NCBI RefSeq assembly: GCF_003946145.1
Contig: NZ_RHOC01000003.1
Span: 1 to 64,000, forward strand
DNA: 64,000 nt
Reading direction: 5' to 3'
DNA from: Levilactobacillus huananensis
GTDB taxonomy: Bacteria > Bacillota > Bacilli > Lactobacillales > Lactobacillaceae
Below are positions 16,088 through 24,980 of this stretch, one piece after another (position 1 is the first letter of the stretch; each line of letters begins with the position of its first letter). The notes under the pieces were generated by a model. That model saw only the letters and a program-made list of their open reading frames with translations. It searched no databases and was not told the origin of the DNA. The position numbers and the translations under genes were made by a program.

Positions 16088-17104
16088 ATGACCGAAGATA
16101 GTCTAGTGGCGCGGGTTCAGCGCCTGCAACCACAGCTTTTAACGCATTTTATGACATTGATTCGGGAGAACCGACTGGCACATGCCTACCTCTTCAATGG
16201 AGTCGATGGCACGGGCAGACAGGCCTTGGCTCGATTGATTGCCATGCGTTTCTTTTGCCAGAACGTGACGCCAGAAGGCTTGCCATGTGAGACTTGTTCC
16301 GAATGCCGTCGCATCATGGCTGGGGACCATCCTGACGTTGTGACGGTGGTGCCGGATGGTCAGCGTATCAAGGTGGATCAGGTTCGTTATCTCAAGTCCG
16401 AATTCAGTAAGAGTGCGGTTGAGGGTAATCAGAAGATCTTCATCGTCGATCAGGTTGACCGTATGACGACGGGGGCTGCTAACAGCCTCTTAAAATTCAT
16501 TGAAGAACCCGTGGGTAATACGGTGGCCTTGCTCCTGACGGCCAATAAAAATCTGATTTTGCCAACGATTCTGTCGCGGACCCAGATTGTTGATCTGTTG
16601 CGGGTTGCGCCGACAGCGCTGACCGATGAGCTGGCTAAGGTGGGAGTCGTTCCCAGCCAGCGCTACCTCTTGTCAACGTTGACTGAGAGCGTGGCTACCG
16701 CCCAGGAACTCATCGAAAATGACTGGCTTAAGACGGCCCAACAGAGTGTGGGACAGTGGCTTCAGGCCTGTGCCACAGGGGATGAACGGGCCTTTGTGCG
16801 AGTTCAGACCGAACTGGTACCCTTGGTCAGCAACCGCGACCAACAAGGCCTCGTACTCGACATGGTGGTTCAAGCCTGGCATGATGTGTTGCGGCAGCAG
16901 ACACAAGTCGTGGCGGACTCAGAGTTAGCCTTTCCACAGGTTGCCAAAGTAACCCATGAGTTGGCACGACGCTTGTCAGTTGACCAACTTGTGGCAATTC
17001 TCACCTTAACGTTGGCCACACGTGGTCAGCTGGCTGGTAACCTTAATTTTCAAGGTATTCTTGAGGCATTAACGTTAAAAATATTGGGGCAAATTCCCCG
17101 ATAA
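16088..17104 (+). CDS. holB: DNA polymerase III subunit delta'
   Basis: This 338-residue clamp-loader subunit resembles DnaX but has a degenerate P-loop (NGVDGTGRQ, 37-45, Lys replaced by Arg), as expected for the non-ATPase delta' subunit. Zinc ligands C57, C67, C70 and C73 and the SRTQ segment are kept. The ATG at 16088 lies 9 bases after the darA stop, behind AGGAGGG. It pairs with DnaX to open the beta clamp. The usual neighbours yaaR and yaaT of Bacillus are missing from this cluster. Confidence 0.94.
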   Translation: MTEDSLVARVQRLQPQLLTHFMTLIRENRLAHAYLFNGVDGTGRQALARLIAMRFFCQNVTPEGLPCETCSECRRIMAGDHPDVVTVVPDGQRIKVDQVRYLKSEFSKSAVEGNQKIFIVDQVDRMTTGAANSLLKFIEEPVGNTVALLLTANKNLILPTILSRTQIVDLLRVAPTALTDELAKVGVVPSQRYLLSTLTESVATAQELIENDWLKTAQQSVGQWLQACATGDERAFVRVQTELVPLVSNRDQQGLVLDMVVQAWHDVLRQQTQVVADSELAFPQVAKVTHELARRLSVDQLVAILTLTLATRGQLAGNLNFQGILEALTLKILGQIPR

Positions 17105-17131
17105 ATTTGTCAGAATTGGAGGGGTCGCAAC

Positions 17132-17470
17132 TTGGAAAAACAAGAAATTTACGATCAATTTAAGAGCTTAGAAGATCAGTTGCAGGAGATGCTCGTCCAA
17201 TTCACCGACCTGCAAACGGAGATGACCAAGGTCTTCGAACAGAACGCGGAATTAGGGATTGAAAATCAGCATCTCCGTGACCTGGTTCGTGAATTACAGC
17301 GGACGTTACCACAGGATCCCGAAACCCAGCAGGGATTATCGAAATCGCGTCAGATTCTTGAAAAATTGTATGAGGAAGGCTTTCACGTCTGCCGGGAGTT
17401 CTACGGAACTCGCCGGAAGCAGGATGAGGAATGTGCCTTTTGTCTAGAAGTTATTTATCGTGACCAGTAG
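17132..17470 (+). CDS. yabA: Replication initiation control protein YabA
   Basis: This 112-residue protein has an N-terminal coiled coil (about 1-60) that tetramerises and a C-terminal zinc module with H85, C87, C101 and C104. YabA binds DnaA and the DnaN clamp to prevent over-initiation. Translation starts at TTG (17132), eight bases after GGAGGGG. Its place between holB and rsmI is conserved in Firmicutes. Confidence 0.93.
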   Translation: MEKQEIYDQFKSLEDQLQEMLVQFTDLQTEMTKVFEQNAELGIENQHLRDLVRELQRTLPQDPETQQGLSKSRQILEKLYEEGFHVCREFYGTRRKQDEECAFCLEVIYRDQ

Positions 17471-17484
17471 GAGGTTCGCACCGT

Positions 17485-18366
17485 ATGGAACGTCAACGAA
17501 GTTTTAAGACCGCACCTAGCGGCCGTTTGTACCTGGTGCCAACGCCAATTGGAAATCTGGACGACATGACCTTTCGCGCCGTCAAGACGTTGAAAGACGT
17601 TGATCTCATTGCGGCCGAGGACACGCGTAATACTCAGAAACTCTTAAATCATTTTGAAATTACGACCAAACAAATTAGTTTCCATGAGCACAACACGCAG
17701 GAACGGATTCCGCAGCTGGTTGCCAAACTCCAAGCAGGAATGCAGATCGCGCAAGTCAGTGATGCGGGGATGCCGTCAATCTCGGATCCCGGTCATGAAC
17801 TGGTGAACGCCTGTATTGAGGCACATATTCCGGTTGCACCGCTTCCCGGTGCTAATGCTGGATTGACGGCATTGATTGCGTCTGGCTTAGCGCCACAGCC
17901 CTTTTATTTCTATGGCTTTTTGGATCGAAAGCCTAAGGATCAACGCGCTGAGATCGCTGGATTGGCGCAACGCGAGGAAACACTGATCTTTTATGAAGCC
18001 CCCCATCGCCTGAAGAAAACCTTACAAAATTTGGCGGATGGTATGGGTGCCGATAGACCAGCCGTTTTGTGTCGCGAGCTGACGAAACGTTATGAAGAAT
18101 TTTTGCGAGGAACGCTACAGGAACTGGCCGACTGGGCTGCCACGGATACCGTTCGTGGGGAATTTGTCGTGCTAGTGGGTGGTAATCCTGCGCCAACAGT
18201 GACGGCAACGGCTGCTGTTGATCTGAGTGAACCCGTAGAAGTCCAAGTCGACCGGTTAATTGCTGCCGGTGACAAGCCCAACGCCGCCATCAAGGAAGTT
18301 GCGAACCTCCGTGGCTTAAAGAAACAAGAGGTCTACCGGACCTACCATCATTTAGATAAGGAGTGA
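17485..18366 (+). CDS. rsmI: 16S rRNA (cytidine(1402)-2'-O)-methyltransferase
   Basis: This 293-residue tetrapyrrole-methylase-fold enzyme makes the 2'-O-methyl of m4Cm1402 in the ribosomal P site. Visible motifs are VPTPIGNLDD near the start, AAEDTRNT, SDAGMPSISDPG and PLPGANA for SAM binding. The ATG at 17485 is behind AGGAGG, 15 bases after yabA. Its stop overlaps the ribosome site of the next gene. Confidence 0.95.
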   Translation: MERQRSFKTAPSGRLYLVPTPIGNLDDMTFRAVKTLKDVDLIAAEDTRNTQKLLNHFEITTKQISFHEHNTQERIPQLVAKLQAGMQIAQVSDAGMPSISDPGHELVNACIEAHIPVAPLPGANAGLTALIASGLAPQPFYFYGFLDRKPKDQRAEIAGLAQREETLIFYEAPHRLKKTLQNLADGMGADRPAVLCRELTKRYEEFLRGTLQELADWAATDTVRGEFVVLVGGNPAPTVTATAAVDLSEPVEVQVDRLIAAGDKPNAAIKEVANLRGLKKQEVYRTYHHLDKE

Positions 18367-18371
18367 CCTGC

Positions 18372-19112
18372 GTGGCCGCACAACAATTTAGCGAAGAACA
18401 CCGTGTCGTCTACTATGAAGGAGATGACACGGGTCACCTGACCGTGGCCATGTTAATTAACCTCTTTGTCCTGGTATCCGAGGATCAGAGTGATGCCTTG
18501 GGTTGGACGAGTGACCGGGTTCACGGACTCGGTGTGGGGTGGGTCGTGACCCAGTACCACATTCAGATTGACCGCTTACCAGAGGTCAATGAGACCGTGA
18601 CCGTGAAAACCAGAGCGACGGCTTACAACCGTTACTTTGCTTATCGTGAATATTGGTTGGTTGATCAAGAGGGTCACCAAATTGCTTATGGCGAGGGTAT
18701 CTGGGTCACCATGAGCTATGCTACTCGGAAGATTGCCACGATCCCAACGGAACTTATGGTTCCTTACGAGAGTGAATTGGTTAGCCGGATTCCACGGTTA
18801 CCGCGGCCTAGTCGCCTAGACCACAGTCTGTCTGCCCAATTGAAACCTTACACGGTCCGTTACTTTGATATCGATGGGAATGGGCACGTCAACAACGCCC
18901 ACTACTTCGATTGGATGCTGGATACTTTACCAGCAGATTGGTTACGTCAACACCAGGCGACTGATATTCGAATTCGTTTTGAAAATGAAGTCCAATATGG
19001 CCATCAAGTCCTGAGTACGGTCGTGACGCCTAACGATCACGCCACAGCCCATGAGGTCAAAGTTGGTGAGACGGTGGCAGTTCAAGCCACCATCGACTGG
19101 CAAGACCGATAA
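18372..19112 (+). CDS. Acyl-ACP thioesterase
   Basis: This 246-residue double hotdog protein of the FatA/bacterial acyl-ACP thioesterase family releases free fatty acids from acyl carrier protein. The conserved NGHVNNAHY (170-178), with its Asn and His, marks the second hotdog and catalytic region; the first hotdog spans about 10-120. The start is GTG at 18372, eight bases after AAGGAG, rather than the GTG at 18363 that overlaps the ribosome site. Chain-length preference cannot be read. It closes the tmk operon. Confidence 0.9.
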   Translation: MAAQQFSEEHRVVYYEGDDTGHLTVAMLINLFVLVSEDQSDALGWTSDRVHGLGVGWVVTQYHIQIDRLPEVNETVTVKTRATAYNRYFAYREYWLVDQEGHQIAYGEGIWVTMSYATRKIATIPTELMVPYESELVSRIPRLPRPSRLDHSLSAQLKPYTVRYFDIDGNGHVNNAHYFDWMLDTLPADWLRQHQATDIRIRFENEVQYGHQVLSTVVTPNDHATAHEVKVGETVAVQATIDWQDR

Positions 19113-19220
19113 AGGGGTAACGATCAAGCGGCGAAGGTGCCCTCAGCGGATCTTTGTGGTAGTATAGTTAACTGATATGAACAGTCATTTAGAAACCGTA
19201 ACTGGGTAGCCAAGATGAAG

Positions 19221-19248
19221 CGGTGGCCGTTAACCAGCCGCCGTTTTT
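19221..19248 (+). terminator. Terminator-like hairpin between thioesterase and tsaB
   Basis: CGGTGGC (19221-19227) pairs with GCCGCCG (19237-19243) around a 9-base loop, with five T after. It lies 109 bases after the thioesterase stop and 67 bases before tsaB. A TATAGT precedes it but I see no good promoter after it, so it may be either the end of the upstream operon or an attenuator in the tsaB leader. Confidence 0.65.
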
Positions 19249-19314
19249 GCCGTCTCATTCCATGAGTGCGGGTACCGGCATAACCAAACACATCAAAGGG
19301 GACCCTAAATAAAC

Positions 19315-20037
19315 ATGAAGATTTTAGCAATTGATACGTCTAACCGACCACTGAGTGTGGCCGTGTTGGATGACGCGAACGTGCTGGCTGCCATCACGGT
19401 GACCGTTCACCAGAAGCACGCCGAGTATTTATTACCAGAAATTGAACGGCTCCTCGCTATGGCCGAACTGAAGCCAACCGATCTTGACCGGGTCGTCGTG
19501 GCTGCTGGTCCAGGTTCCTACACGGGAATTCGAATCGCCGTGACGACAGCAAAGACGCTCGCCGCAACATGCAACATCGAATTAGTGGCCGTATCCAGTC
19601 TGGCAACCTTGGCGGCTAATGTGCCAGTTGAGGGTGCTTTGGTGGCACCTTTATTCGATGCACGGAATCAAAATGTTTTTGCTGGACTGTACCGAATCAA
19701 GGGTGGCGTACCTGTTCCTGAGATCGCGGATGCGCACACGAACGTCACGACTTATTTAGAAGCCATTAATGAGTATGGAGAGCCTGTCTGGTTCTTAGGT
19801 GATGCAAGTCACTTCACGGAGCTAATTGACACGACCATTTCGGCCGCAACGCCGAACGTGAATGCTTGGATGAATTTACCGCAGGCAGCCACGATTGGTC
19901 TGTTGGGACGTCACGAGACGCCCGTAAAAGACGTAGATCAATTCGTACCAAACTATCTACGATTGACGCAAGCCGAAGCCGAATGGCGTGCTAAGAACCC
20001 AGAAGAGGATACCGGATCATATGTTGAAAAAATTTAA
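19315..20037 (+). CDS. tsaB: tRNA threonylcarbamoyladenosine synthesis protein TsaB
   Basis: This 240-residue ASKHA-fold partner of TsaD is needed for t6A37 on ANN-decoding tRNAs. The N-terminus MKILAIDTSNRPLSVAV and the GPGSYTG segment (65-71) are family hallmarks. The ATG at 19315 has only a distant AAAGGGGA ribosome site. It overlaps rimI by 17 bases. TsaE, the ATPase partner, is not in this cluster, unlike in Bacillus (ydiB-ydiC-ydiD-ydiE). Confidence 0.95.
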   Translation: MKILAIDTSNRPLSVAVLDDANVLAAITVTVHQKHAEYLLPEIERLLAMAELKPTDLDRVVVAAGPGSYTGIRIAVTTAKTLAATCNIELVAVSSLATLAANVPVEGALVAPLFDARNQNVFAGLYRIKGGVPVPEIADAHTNVTTYLEAINEYGEPVWFLGDASHFTELIDTTISAATPNVNAWMNLPQAATIGLLGRHETPVKDVDQFVPNYLRLTQAEAEWRAKNPEEDTGSYVEKI

Positions 20038-20614
20038 AAGTTGGTATAAAAATATATTTGGAAGTCGGCGAGAACTCGTCCGTGAGGAAGCCATGGATGT
20101 GAAGAATCATCGCGTGGAAATTCGTGATGAAACGTATTTCGTGGCCAAGGCTTTATTCACTGACATCCCCGAGATGATTGAAATCGAGCGTGCCGTCTAT
20201 TCTGGACAAGCGCCTTGGGATTCGACGGCCTTCGCCAATGAATTACGTCGTGAAAAGGATCGGCTTTACCTCGTAATTCGAAAGAACGATCGGTTGCTGG
20301 CCTTTATCGGCAGTACATTTTACGAGCATGAGCAGGATGCCCATATCACAAACATTGCTGTGCTGCCTGAATTTCAGGCCCATGGTCTGGGGCGGTTTCT
20401 CCTGAGCGTCATGATTAAGAAGGCAAAGAAATTGAACTACCGGACGGTGAGTCTGGAAGTTCGGATATCCAATAAAGGTGCCCAACGTTTGTATCGGGAT
20501 CTGAATTTTGAGCAGACTGGTATTAAGCGTGGTTACTACTTTGGCGATCACGAAGACGCTGCAGATATGGTGTTATATTTACCAAAGGCTGAAGAAGAGT
20601 CACGTGAGGCGTAA
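20021..20614 (+). CDS. rimI: GNAT acetyltransferase RimI-like
   Basis: This 197-residue protein has a GNAT core in its last 150 residues, with the acetyl-CoA loop in NIAVLPEFQAHGLGRFLL and the following SLEVRISNKGAQRLYRDLNF. RimI acetylates the N-terminus of ribosomal protein S18 in E. coli. The basic N-terminal extension (MLKKFKSWYKNIFGSRR) is outside the core; a second ATG at 20093 would remove it. The ATG at 20021 overlaps tsaB and is preferred for coupling. Substrate is inferred from the tsaB-rimI-tsaD context. Confidence 0.88.
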   Translation: MLKKFKSWYKNIFGSRRELVREEAMDVKNHRVEIRDETYFVAKALFTDIPEMIEIERAVYSGQAPWDSTAFANELRREKDRLYLVIRKNDRLLAFIGSTFYEHEQDAHITNIAVLPEFQAHGLGRFLLSVMIKKAKKLNYRTVSLEVRISNKGAQRLYRDLNFEQTGIKRGYYFGDHEDAADMVLYLPKAEEESREA

Positions 20615-20643
20615 CGGGATGGCGCACAGCCACCCGTTTTTTA
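20614..20643 (+). terminator. Intrinsic terminator between rimI and tsaD
   Basis: ACGGG-A-TGGC pairs with GCCA-C-CCGT around a short loop and is followed by seven T. It begins on the rimI stop codon and ends only about 22 bases before tsaD. Confidence 0.8.
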
Positions 20644-20665
20644 TGGTTTCGGGCATGAAGAGGGA

Positions 20666-21709
20666 GTGAGTCCAACGGAAAAGCGAACTTTAATTTTAGC
20701 GTTTGAATCGAGTTGTGACGAGACGAGTGTGGCCGTCATTGAGGACGGTCACAAGATTCTGTCGAACGTCGTCGCAACCCAAATTAAGAGTCATCAACGG
20801 TTTGGTGGCGTAGTTCCTGAAGTGGCGAGTCGACACCACATTGAAGAAATCACAATTTGTATCAAAGATGCCTTGCAGGAGGCCCAGGTCGGCTATGATG
20901 ATCTGGATGCCGTGGCCGTGACCTATGGCCCCGGCCTGGTTGGCGCATTATTGATCGGAGTTACAGCAGCTAAGACAGTGGCATTTGCTCACAGTCTGCC
21001 TCTGATTCCCGTGAACCACATGGCCGGACACATCTATGCTGCGCGTTACGTGGAACCCATTGAATTTCCTGCGATGGCTTTATTGGTCTCCGGTGGTCAT
21101 ACGGAATTGGTTTACATGCCAGCCGAGAATCAATTCGAGATCATCGGTGAAACACGGGATGATGCTGCCGGCGAAGCTTACGACAAGGTTGGCCGCGTCA
21201 TGGGCGTGAACTACCCAGCCGGGAAGACCGTTGATCAGTGGGCTCATGAGGGACATGACACGTTTAAATTCCCACGGGCGATGGAAAAGGATGACAACTT
21301 CGACTTTAGCTTTAGTGGGTTGAAGAGTGCCTTCATCAATACAACTCACCACGCTGATCAGATCGGCGAGACCTTGAGCAAGCAGGATCTATCCGCTAGT
21401 TTTCAGCAGGCGGTAGTGGACGTATTGGCCGAAAAGACGCAACATGCCCTGGCCGACTATCCCGTGAAGCAACTGATCTTGGCCGGTGGTGTGGCTGCCA
21501 ACCAAGGTCTTCGCGAACGATTAGAACAGGATTTGGCGCACAACCCAACGACACATCTAGTTAAGGCTCCCCTGAAGTTATGTGGGGACAATGCGGCGAT
21601 GATTGGTGCTTTTGCCTACGTGGCCTACCAACATGGTGTCTTTGCCGATGCAACGTTGAATGCCGATCCTAGTCTTGAATTTGACTGGGCGGCCGATTCT
21701 GCTAAATAA
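20666..21709 (+). CDS. tsaD: tRNA N6-adenosine threonylcarbamoyltransferase TsaD
   Basis: This 347-residue enzyme transfers the threonylcarbamoyl group onto A37 of tRNA. It has the ASKHA start [14 protein letters not shown], metal ligands H118 and H122 in NHMAGHIYA, and the late [13 protein letters not shown] segment with the third ligand Asp. The only canonical start is GTG at 20666, yet the AGAGGGAG ribosome-like run touches it directly, whereas spacing would be ideal for the ACG codon at 20675. The GTG is kept as the likely start. A terminator stands just before the gene. Confidence 0.95.
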   Translation: MSPTEKRTLILAFESSCDETSVAVIEDGHKILSNVVATQIKSHQRFGGVVPEVASRHHIEEITICIKDALQEAQVGYDDLDAVAVTYGPGLVGALLIGVTAAKTVAFAHSLPLIPVNHMAGHIYAARYVEPIEFPAMALLVSGGHTELVYMPAENQFEIIGETRDDAAGEAYDKVGRVMGVNYPAGKTVDQWAHEGHDTFKFPRAMEKDDNFDFSFSGLKSAFINTTHHADQIGETLSKQDLSASFQQAVVDVLAEKTQHALADYPVKQLILAGGVAANQGLRERLEQDLAHNPTTHLVKAPLKLCGDNAAMIGAFAYVAYQHGVFADATLNADPSLEFDWAADSAK

Positions 21710-21735
21710 ATCAATTTAATCGAGGAGGACGTCTC

Positions 21736-21774
21736 TTGAATCGAGCCGAATTGTTTGCCTGCTGTCTGTTTTGA
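21736..21774 (+). CDS. Possible 12-codon peptide after tsaD
   Basis: A very strong GAGGAGG (21722-21728) is followed at 7 bases by TTG and 11 further codons encoding NRAELFACCLF, then TGA. A terminator hairpin begins 6 bases later. It may be a real micropeptide, a leader whose translation affects the hairpin, or a leftover start of a lost gene. Adjacent Cys codons invite comparison with Cys-sensing leader peptides, but no Cys gene follows. I know no family for it. Confidence 0.35.
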   Translation: MNRAELFACCLF

Positions 21775-21779
21775 CAGAG

Positions 21780-21819
21780 AAGGTCACAACGCACGCCGAC
21801 TTGGAGACGGCCTTTTTTT
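21780..21819 (+). terminator. Terminator after tsaD and the 12-codon ORF
   Basis: AAGGTC (21780-21785) pairs with GGCCTT (21809-21814), with one G-T pair, followed by seven T. Confidence 0.75.
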
Positions 21820-21918
21820 GTGTACTGTAGGGGAGTTTAGGCGCAGAACCAATGTGCTGTGGAACGCAATGTGGCCTTACCGGGCTTGACGGTTACTCGA
21901 ATAACTTTAGGATAACCG

Positions 21919-21974
21919 AAAAGGACGCGACAGCGGCTCACCGAATAGTGAGATCGTTGTCGCGTCCTTTTGGG
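21919..21974 (-). terminator. Strong bidirectional terminator, end of the ABC-F gene
   Basis: AAAAGGACGCGACA pairs with its complement ending at about 21971, with an inner TCAC/GTGA. T runs follow on both strands. It lies within 10 bases of the ABC-F stop codon. Confidence 0.85.
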
Positions 21975-21982
21975 TTTTGCGG

Positions 21983-23935
21983 TTAGTCGGCGAATTCTTC
22001 CAATTCCAGACTTTTTTCGGTCCAGGAATCTTCAGTCTCGCTGAGTTGCGTGGTAATAGTGGTGAGCTGAGCTTGAAGATCGCCCAATTTACCGGCATCA
22101 TTGAAGTTTTCTTCTTGGCTCATCTCGGTTTCAATGGCCGTCTTTTGTTGTTCGAGTTCGGCCATTTGGTCTTCCAGCGCAGTAACCTGCCGACTTAACT
22201 TTCGTTTGGCCTTGGCCTGGTCCTTTTGCGCTTGGTAGTCTACCTGGGTCTGCTTGGGGGCCGTTACGGTTGGATGGGCGGCCTCAGCCTCTTGAGCTTC
22301 CTTAGCGGCATAGGCGTCTTGCTCGGCCTTCTTGGCCACGTAATAGTCATAGTTCCCGAGGTAGCGTGTTGTACCTTCAGGACTCAATTCCACGACTTGA
22401 GTGGCAACTTGATTGATGAAGTACCGATCATGAGAAACGAACAGGATGGTGCCGTCGAACTCATTTAAGGCGGTTTCTAAGACCTCACGACTGTCGATGT
22501 CCAAATGGTTGGTGGGCTCATCTAGCATTAGAAAGTTATCGTGACGTAGGGCGAGCTTGGTTAATAGTAATCGAGCTCGCTCACCACCACTCAGACTATG
22601 GACGCTCTTGTCGACATCGGTCCCGGTGAAGAGAAAGCTGCCCAGGATCGAGCGAATATCACCCTCGGGGGTCGTGGGATGGTCATCCCATAATTCGTGG
22701 AGAACGGACTTCTTGTCGTGTAAGGTGGCTTGGTCTTGGTCGTAGTACCCGGTATCCACACCAGTACCAAAGATAATTTGGCCTTGAATAGCGGGGATGC
22801 GACCCAGAATTGTTTTAAGCAGAGTGGACTTTCCAATTCCGTTAGGGCCGACGATAGCGACTGACTGGTGTTTCTTGATATCTAAAGTAATGGGGGCAGC
22901 CAGAATATGATCGTCATAGCCCACGGCACCATTAACAACGTCAAGGACGACATTACCGCTTTGACGACGAGGATTAAAGCTGAAGCGTGCGGCCTTCTCG
23001 TCTCCCTCGGGTCGGTCAAGTTTATCCATCTTTTCCAATTGTTTTCTCCGAGCCTGAGCCCGCTTGGTGGTCGAAGCACGAACAATATTTTTATTCACAA
23101 AGTCCTCGAGCTTACTGATCTCGGCCTGCTGCTTGTCGTATTCCTTCCAGGATAGCCGAAGGCGTTCAGCTTTAGCCGCGATGTAGTGGGAATAGTTACC
23201 AGGATAGTGATCAAGTCCGCCATGAGCCATATCATAGACGTCATTGACCACGTGATCGAGGAAGTAGCGATCATGGGAAACAACCAAAATGGCGCCAGGA
23301 TAGCCTTGTAGATAGCCTTCTAACCAAGTTAAGGTTTCAACATCCAAATGGTTAGTGGGTTCGTCTAAGATGAGCAAGTCAGGACGTTCTAGCAATAGCT
23401 TGGCAAGAGCTAATTGTGTTCGTTGTCCGCCAGATAGTTCATTGATGGGTTTGTCATAGTAGTCTTCATCGAATTCGAAACCGTGAAGAACGCCGCGAAT
23501 TTCGGCTTGATAGCCGTAACCGTTCTGATCGCTGAAGTCTTGTTGAAGTTGATCGTAGCTACTGGAGACTTGGGCGAATTGCTCCTGATCGGCAGTAACC
23601 GTGGGATCACTCATCTGGGATTCGAGCTCGTGCATGCGTTTTTCCATGGCAATTAGCTTGGCAAAGACACTGAGCATCTCATTCCACACCGTCTTCGTGG
23701 ATGCTAGTCCGGCATTTTGAGCCTGGTAACCCATGGTTAGGCCCCGTTTCGTGGTAATTTGCCCCACGTCTGGTGTTGTTTCGCCGGCAATCATTTTCAA
23801 TAGGGTGGATTTCCCCGCACCGTTACGGCCAACTAAGGCCACACGACCGTGTTCGGGAACGTCCATGCTCACGTTTTCGAAGAGCACACTAGCCCCGAAG
23901 CGCCGGGTGACTTGTTGAACTTGTAAGAGTATCAC
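21983..23935 (-). CDS. ABC-F family ATPase (YdiF-like)
   Basis: This 650-residue protein has two ABC domains and no membrane segments. Walker A loops are GRNGAGKST (36-44) and GPNGIGKST (363-371), signatures LSGGQ (167) and LSGGE (448), and both Walker B segments end DEPTNHLD. The linker (about 250-320) is charged, and a coiled coil fills about 570-645. ABC-F proteins bind the ribosomal E site and rescue or regulate translation; this one matches YdiF, which lies between tsaD and rex in Bacillus. It is a GTG start (23935) behind AGGAGG. Nothing suggests an antibiotic-resistance subtype. Confidence 0.92.
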   Translation of the reverse strand: MILLQVQQVTRRFGASVLFENVSMDVPEHGRVALVGRNGAGKSTLLKMIAGETTPDVGQITTKRGLTMGYQAQNAGLASTKTVWNEMLSVFAKLIAMEKRMHELESQMSDPTVTADQEQFAQVSSSYDQLQQDFSDQNGYGYQAEIRGVLHGFEFDEDYYDKPINELSGGQRTQLALAKLLLERPDLLILDEPTNHLDVETLTWLEGYLQGYPGAILVVSHDRYFLDHVVNDVYDMAHGGLDHYPGNYSHYIAAKAERLRLSWKEYDKQQAEISKLEDFVNKNIVRASTTKRAQARRKQLEKMDKLDRPEGDEKAARFSFNPRRQSGNVVLDVVNGAVGYDDHILAAPITLDIKKHQSVAIVGPNGIGKSTLLKTILGRIPAIQGQIIFGTGVDTGYYDQDQATLHDKKSVLHELWDDHPTTPEGDIRSILGSFLFTGTDVDKSVHSLSGGERARLLLTKLALRHDNFLMLDEPTNHLDIDSREVLETALNEFDGTILFVSHDRYFINQVATQVVELSPEGTTRYLGNYDYYVAKKAEQDAYAAKEAQEAEAAHPTVTAPKQTQVDYQAQKDQAKAKRKLSRQVTALEDQMAELEQQKTAIETEMSQEENFNDAGKLGDLQAQLTTITTQLSETEDSWTEKSLELEEFAD

Positions 23936-24020
23936 GGTGAACCAACCTCCTTTTTCATTTCACTGAGTTAATACCCACTATTTTAGCATATTCTGGGGTC
24001 AGACCGAAATCAGGCCTAAC

Positions 24021-24133
24021 TTGTGAATACTTTTTGCAAATTCTTTCACAAGAAGAGTGGTTATGCTATAATTTGTAAGAAAGTTATTTTCACAATCCAG
24101 ACAAATAGGCCGTAAAATACTAGTGCTTGTGAA
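24021..24133. promoter_or_regulatory. Four Rex half-sites upstream of rex
   Basis: Perfect 7-base half-operators lie at 24021 (TTGTGAA), 24045 (TTCACAA), 24089 (TTCACAA) and 24127 (TTGTGAA). The Rex operator is normally a contiguous TTGTGAA-N4-TTCACAA; here the halves are separated by 17 or more bases. The second overlaps the rex -35. Autoregulation by NADH-sensing Rex is likely, but the unusual spacing makes this a tentative call. Confidence 0.5.
24045..24072 (+). promoter_or_regulatory. rex promoter (extended -10)
   Basis: TTCACA (24045-24050) is 16 bases from TATAAT (24067-24072), with the extended element TGC just before the -10. Confidence 0.7.
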
Positions 24134-24169
24134 CACTGGTAAGAGATTTTGATTAGGAGGTTTCAAGCT

Positions 24170-24808
24170 TTGACTGAACATAAGATTCCCCGGGCGACAG
24201 CAAAACGCTTGCCCATTTATTACCGTTATTTGAACATCTTACTGGATGCGGATAAGACCCGGGTCTCATCGACTGAATTATCAGATGCCGTAAAAGTAGA
24301 TTCAGCCACTATTCGCCGGGACTTTTCGTACTTTGGTGCACTCGGTAAACGAGGGTACGGGTATGACGTTGAAAGTTTAATTAAATTCTTTAAGAAAATT
24401 CTGAACCAAGATCGGCTAACTAGTGTGGCCTTAATTGGGGTAGGTAACTTGGGTCACGCGCTGTTAAACTTCAACTTCCATCAAGATGGTAACGTTCGGA
24501 TTAGTGCCGCCTTTGATGTGAAGGACTCGATGGCCAACACCGTTCAGAGTGGGGTGCCCATCTATCCTATGACGGATCTGCGAAAGCAGTTGGAAGAACA
24601 ACAGATTGAAGTCGCAATCTTAACGGTGCCTGCCGACGTTGCCCAACAAGTGACTGACGAAACGGTCGCCGGGGGTGTGAAGGGAATTCTAAACTTTACG
24701 CCGTTGCGAATTACGGTGCCTAAGGGTGTCCGGGTTCAAAACGTTGATTTAACCAACGAATTACAGACGTTGATCTACTTCTTGGAACACTACAATAATT
24801 TAGGTTAG
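24170..24808 (+). CDS. rex: Redox-sensing repressor Rex
   Basis: This 212-residue protein has an N-terminal winged helix (about 1-75: [23 protein letters not shown]) and a Rossmann fold with [15 protein letters not shown] for NADH. Rex represses fermentative and respiratory genes when NADH is low. Translation starts at TTG (24170), nine bases after AGGAGG; upstream in-frame codons lie before the ribosome site. It is transcribed alone and followed by a terminator. Confidence 0.96.
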   Translation: MTEHKIPRATAKRLPIYYRYLNILLDADKTRVSSTELSDAVKVDSATIRRDFSYFGALGKRGYGYDVESLIKFFKKILNQDRLTSVALIGVGNLGHALLNFNFHQDGNVRISAAFDVKDSMANTVQSGVPIYPMTDLRKQLEEQQIEVAILTVPADVAQQVTDETVAGGVKGILNFTPLRITVPKGVRVQNVDLTNELQTLIYFLEHYNNLG

Positions 24809-24816
24809 ATGACCGG

Positions 24817-24848
24817 AGCGTCTGGGAGAAATTCCCGGCGCTTTTTTT
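24817..24848 (+). terminator. rex terminator
   Basis: AGCG-N-C-N-GGGA pairs with TCCC-G-GCGCT, followed by seven T. Confidence 0.8.
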
Positions 24849-24940
24849 GTTATATGGGTGACTAAAAATGAAACATGTGCCGTAAGTCAGTTGTCTGTAG
24901 GCCCCGGGTGTGTCCTAGGAAAATTCGTCTACCAAATTCC

Positions 24941-24969
24941 TTGATTTTTAAAACGAAAAACCATATATT
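24941..24969 (+). promoter_or_regulatory. groESL promoter
   Basis: TTGATT (24941-24946) and TATATT (24964-24969) are 17 bases apart. The start point falls just before the CIRCE element. Confidence 0.75.
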
Positions 24970-24980
24970 AGATATTGTGA

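Noticed and set aside
19270-19300. GGGTACCGG in the tsaB leader as a T-box
   Set aside because: The bulge UGGNACC is not present and no Stem I features precede it; the terminator lies before, not after, this sequence.
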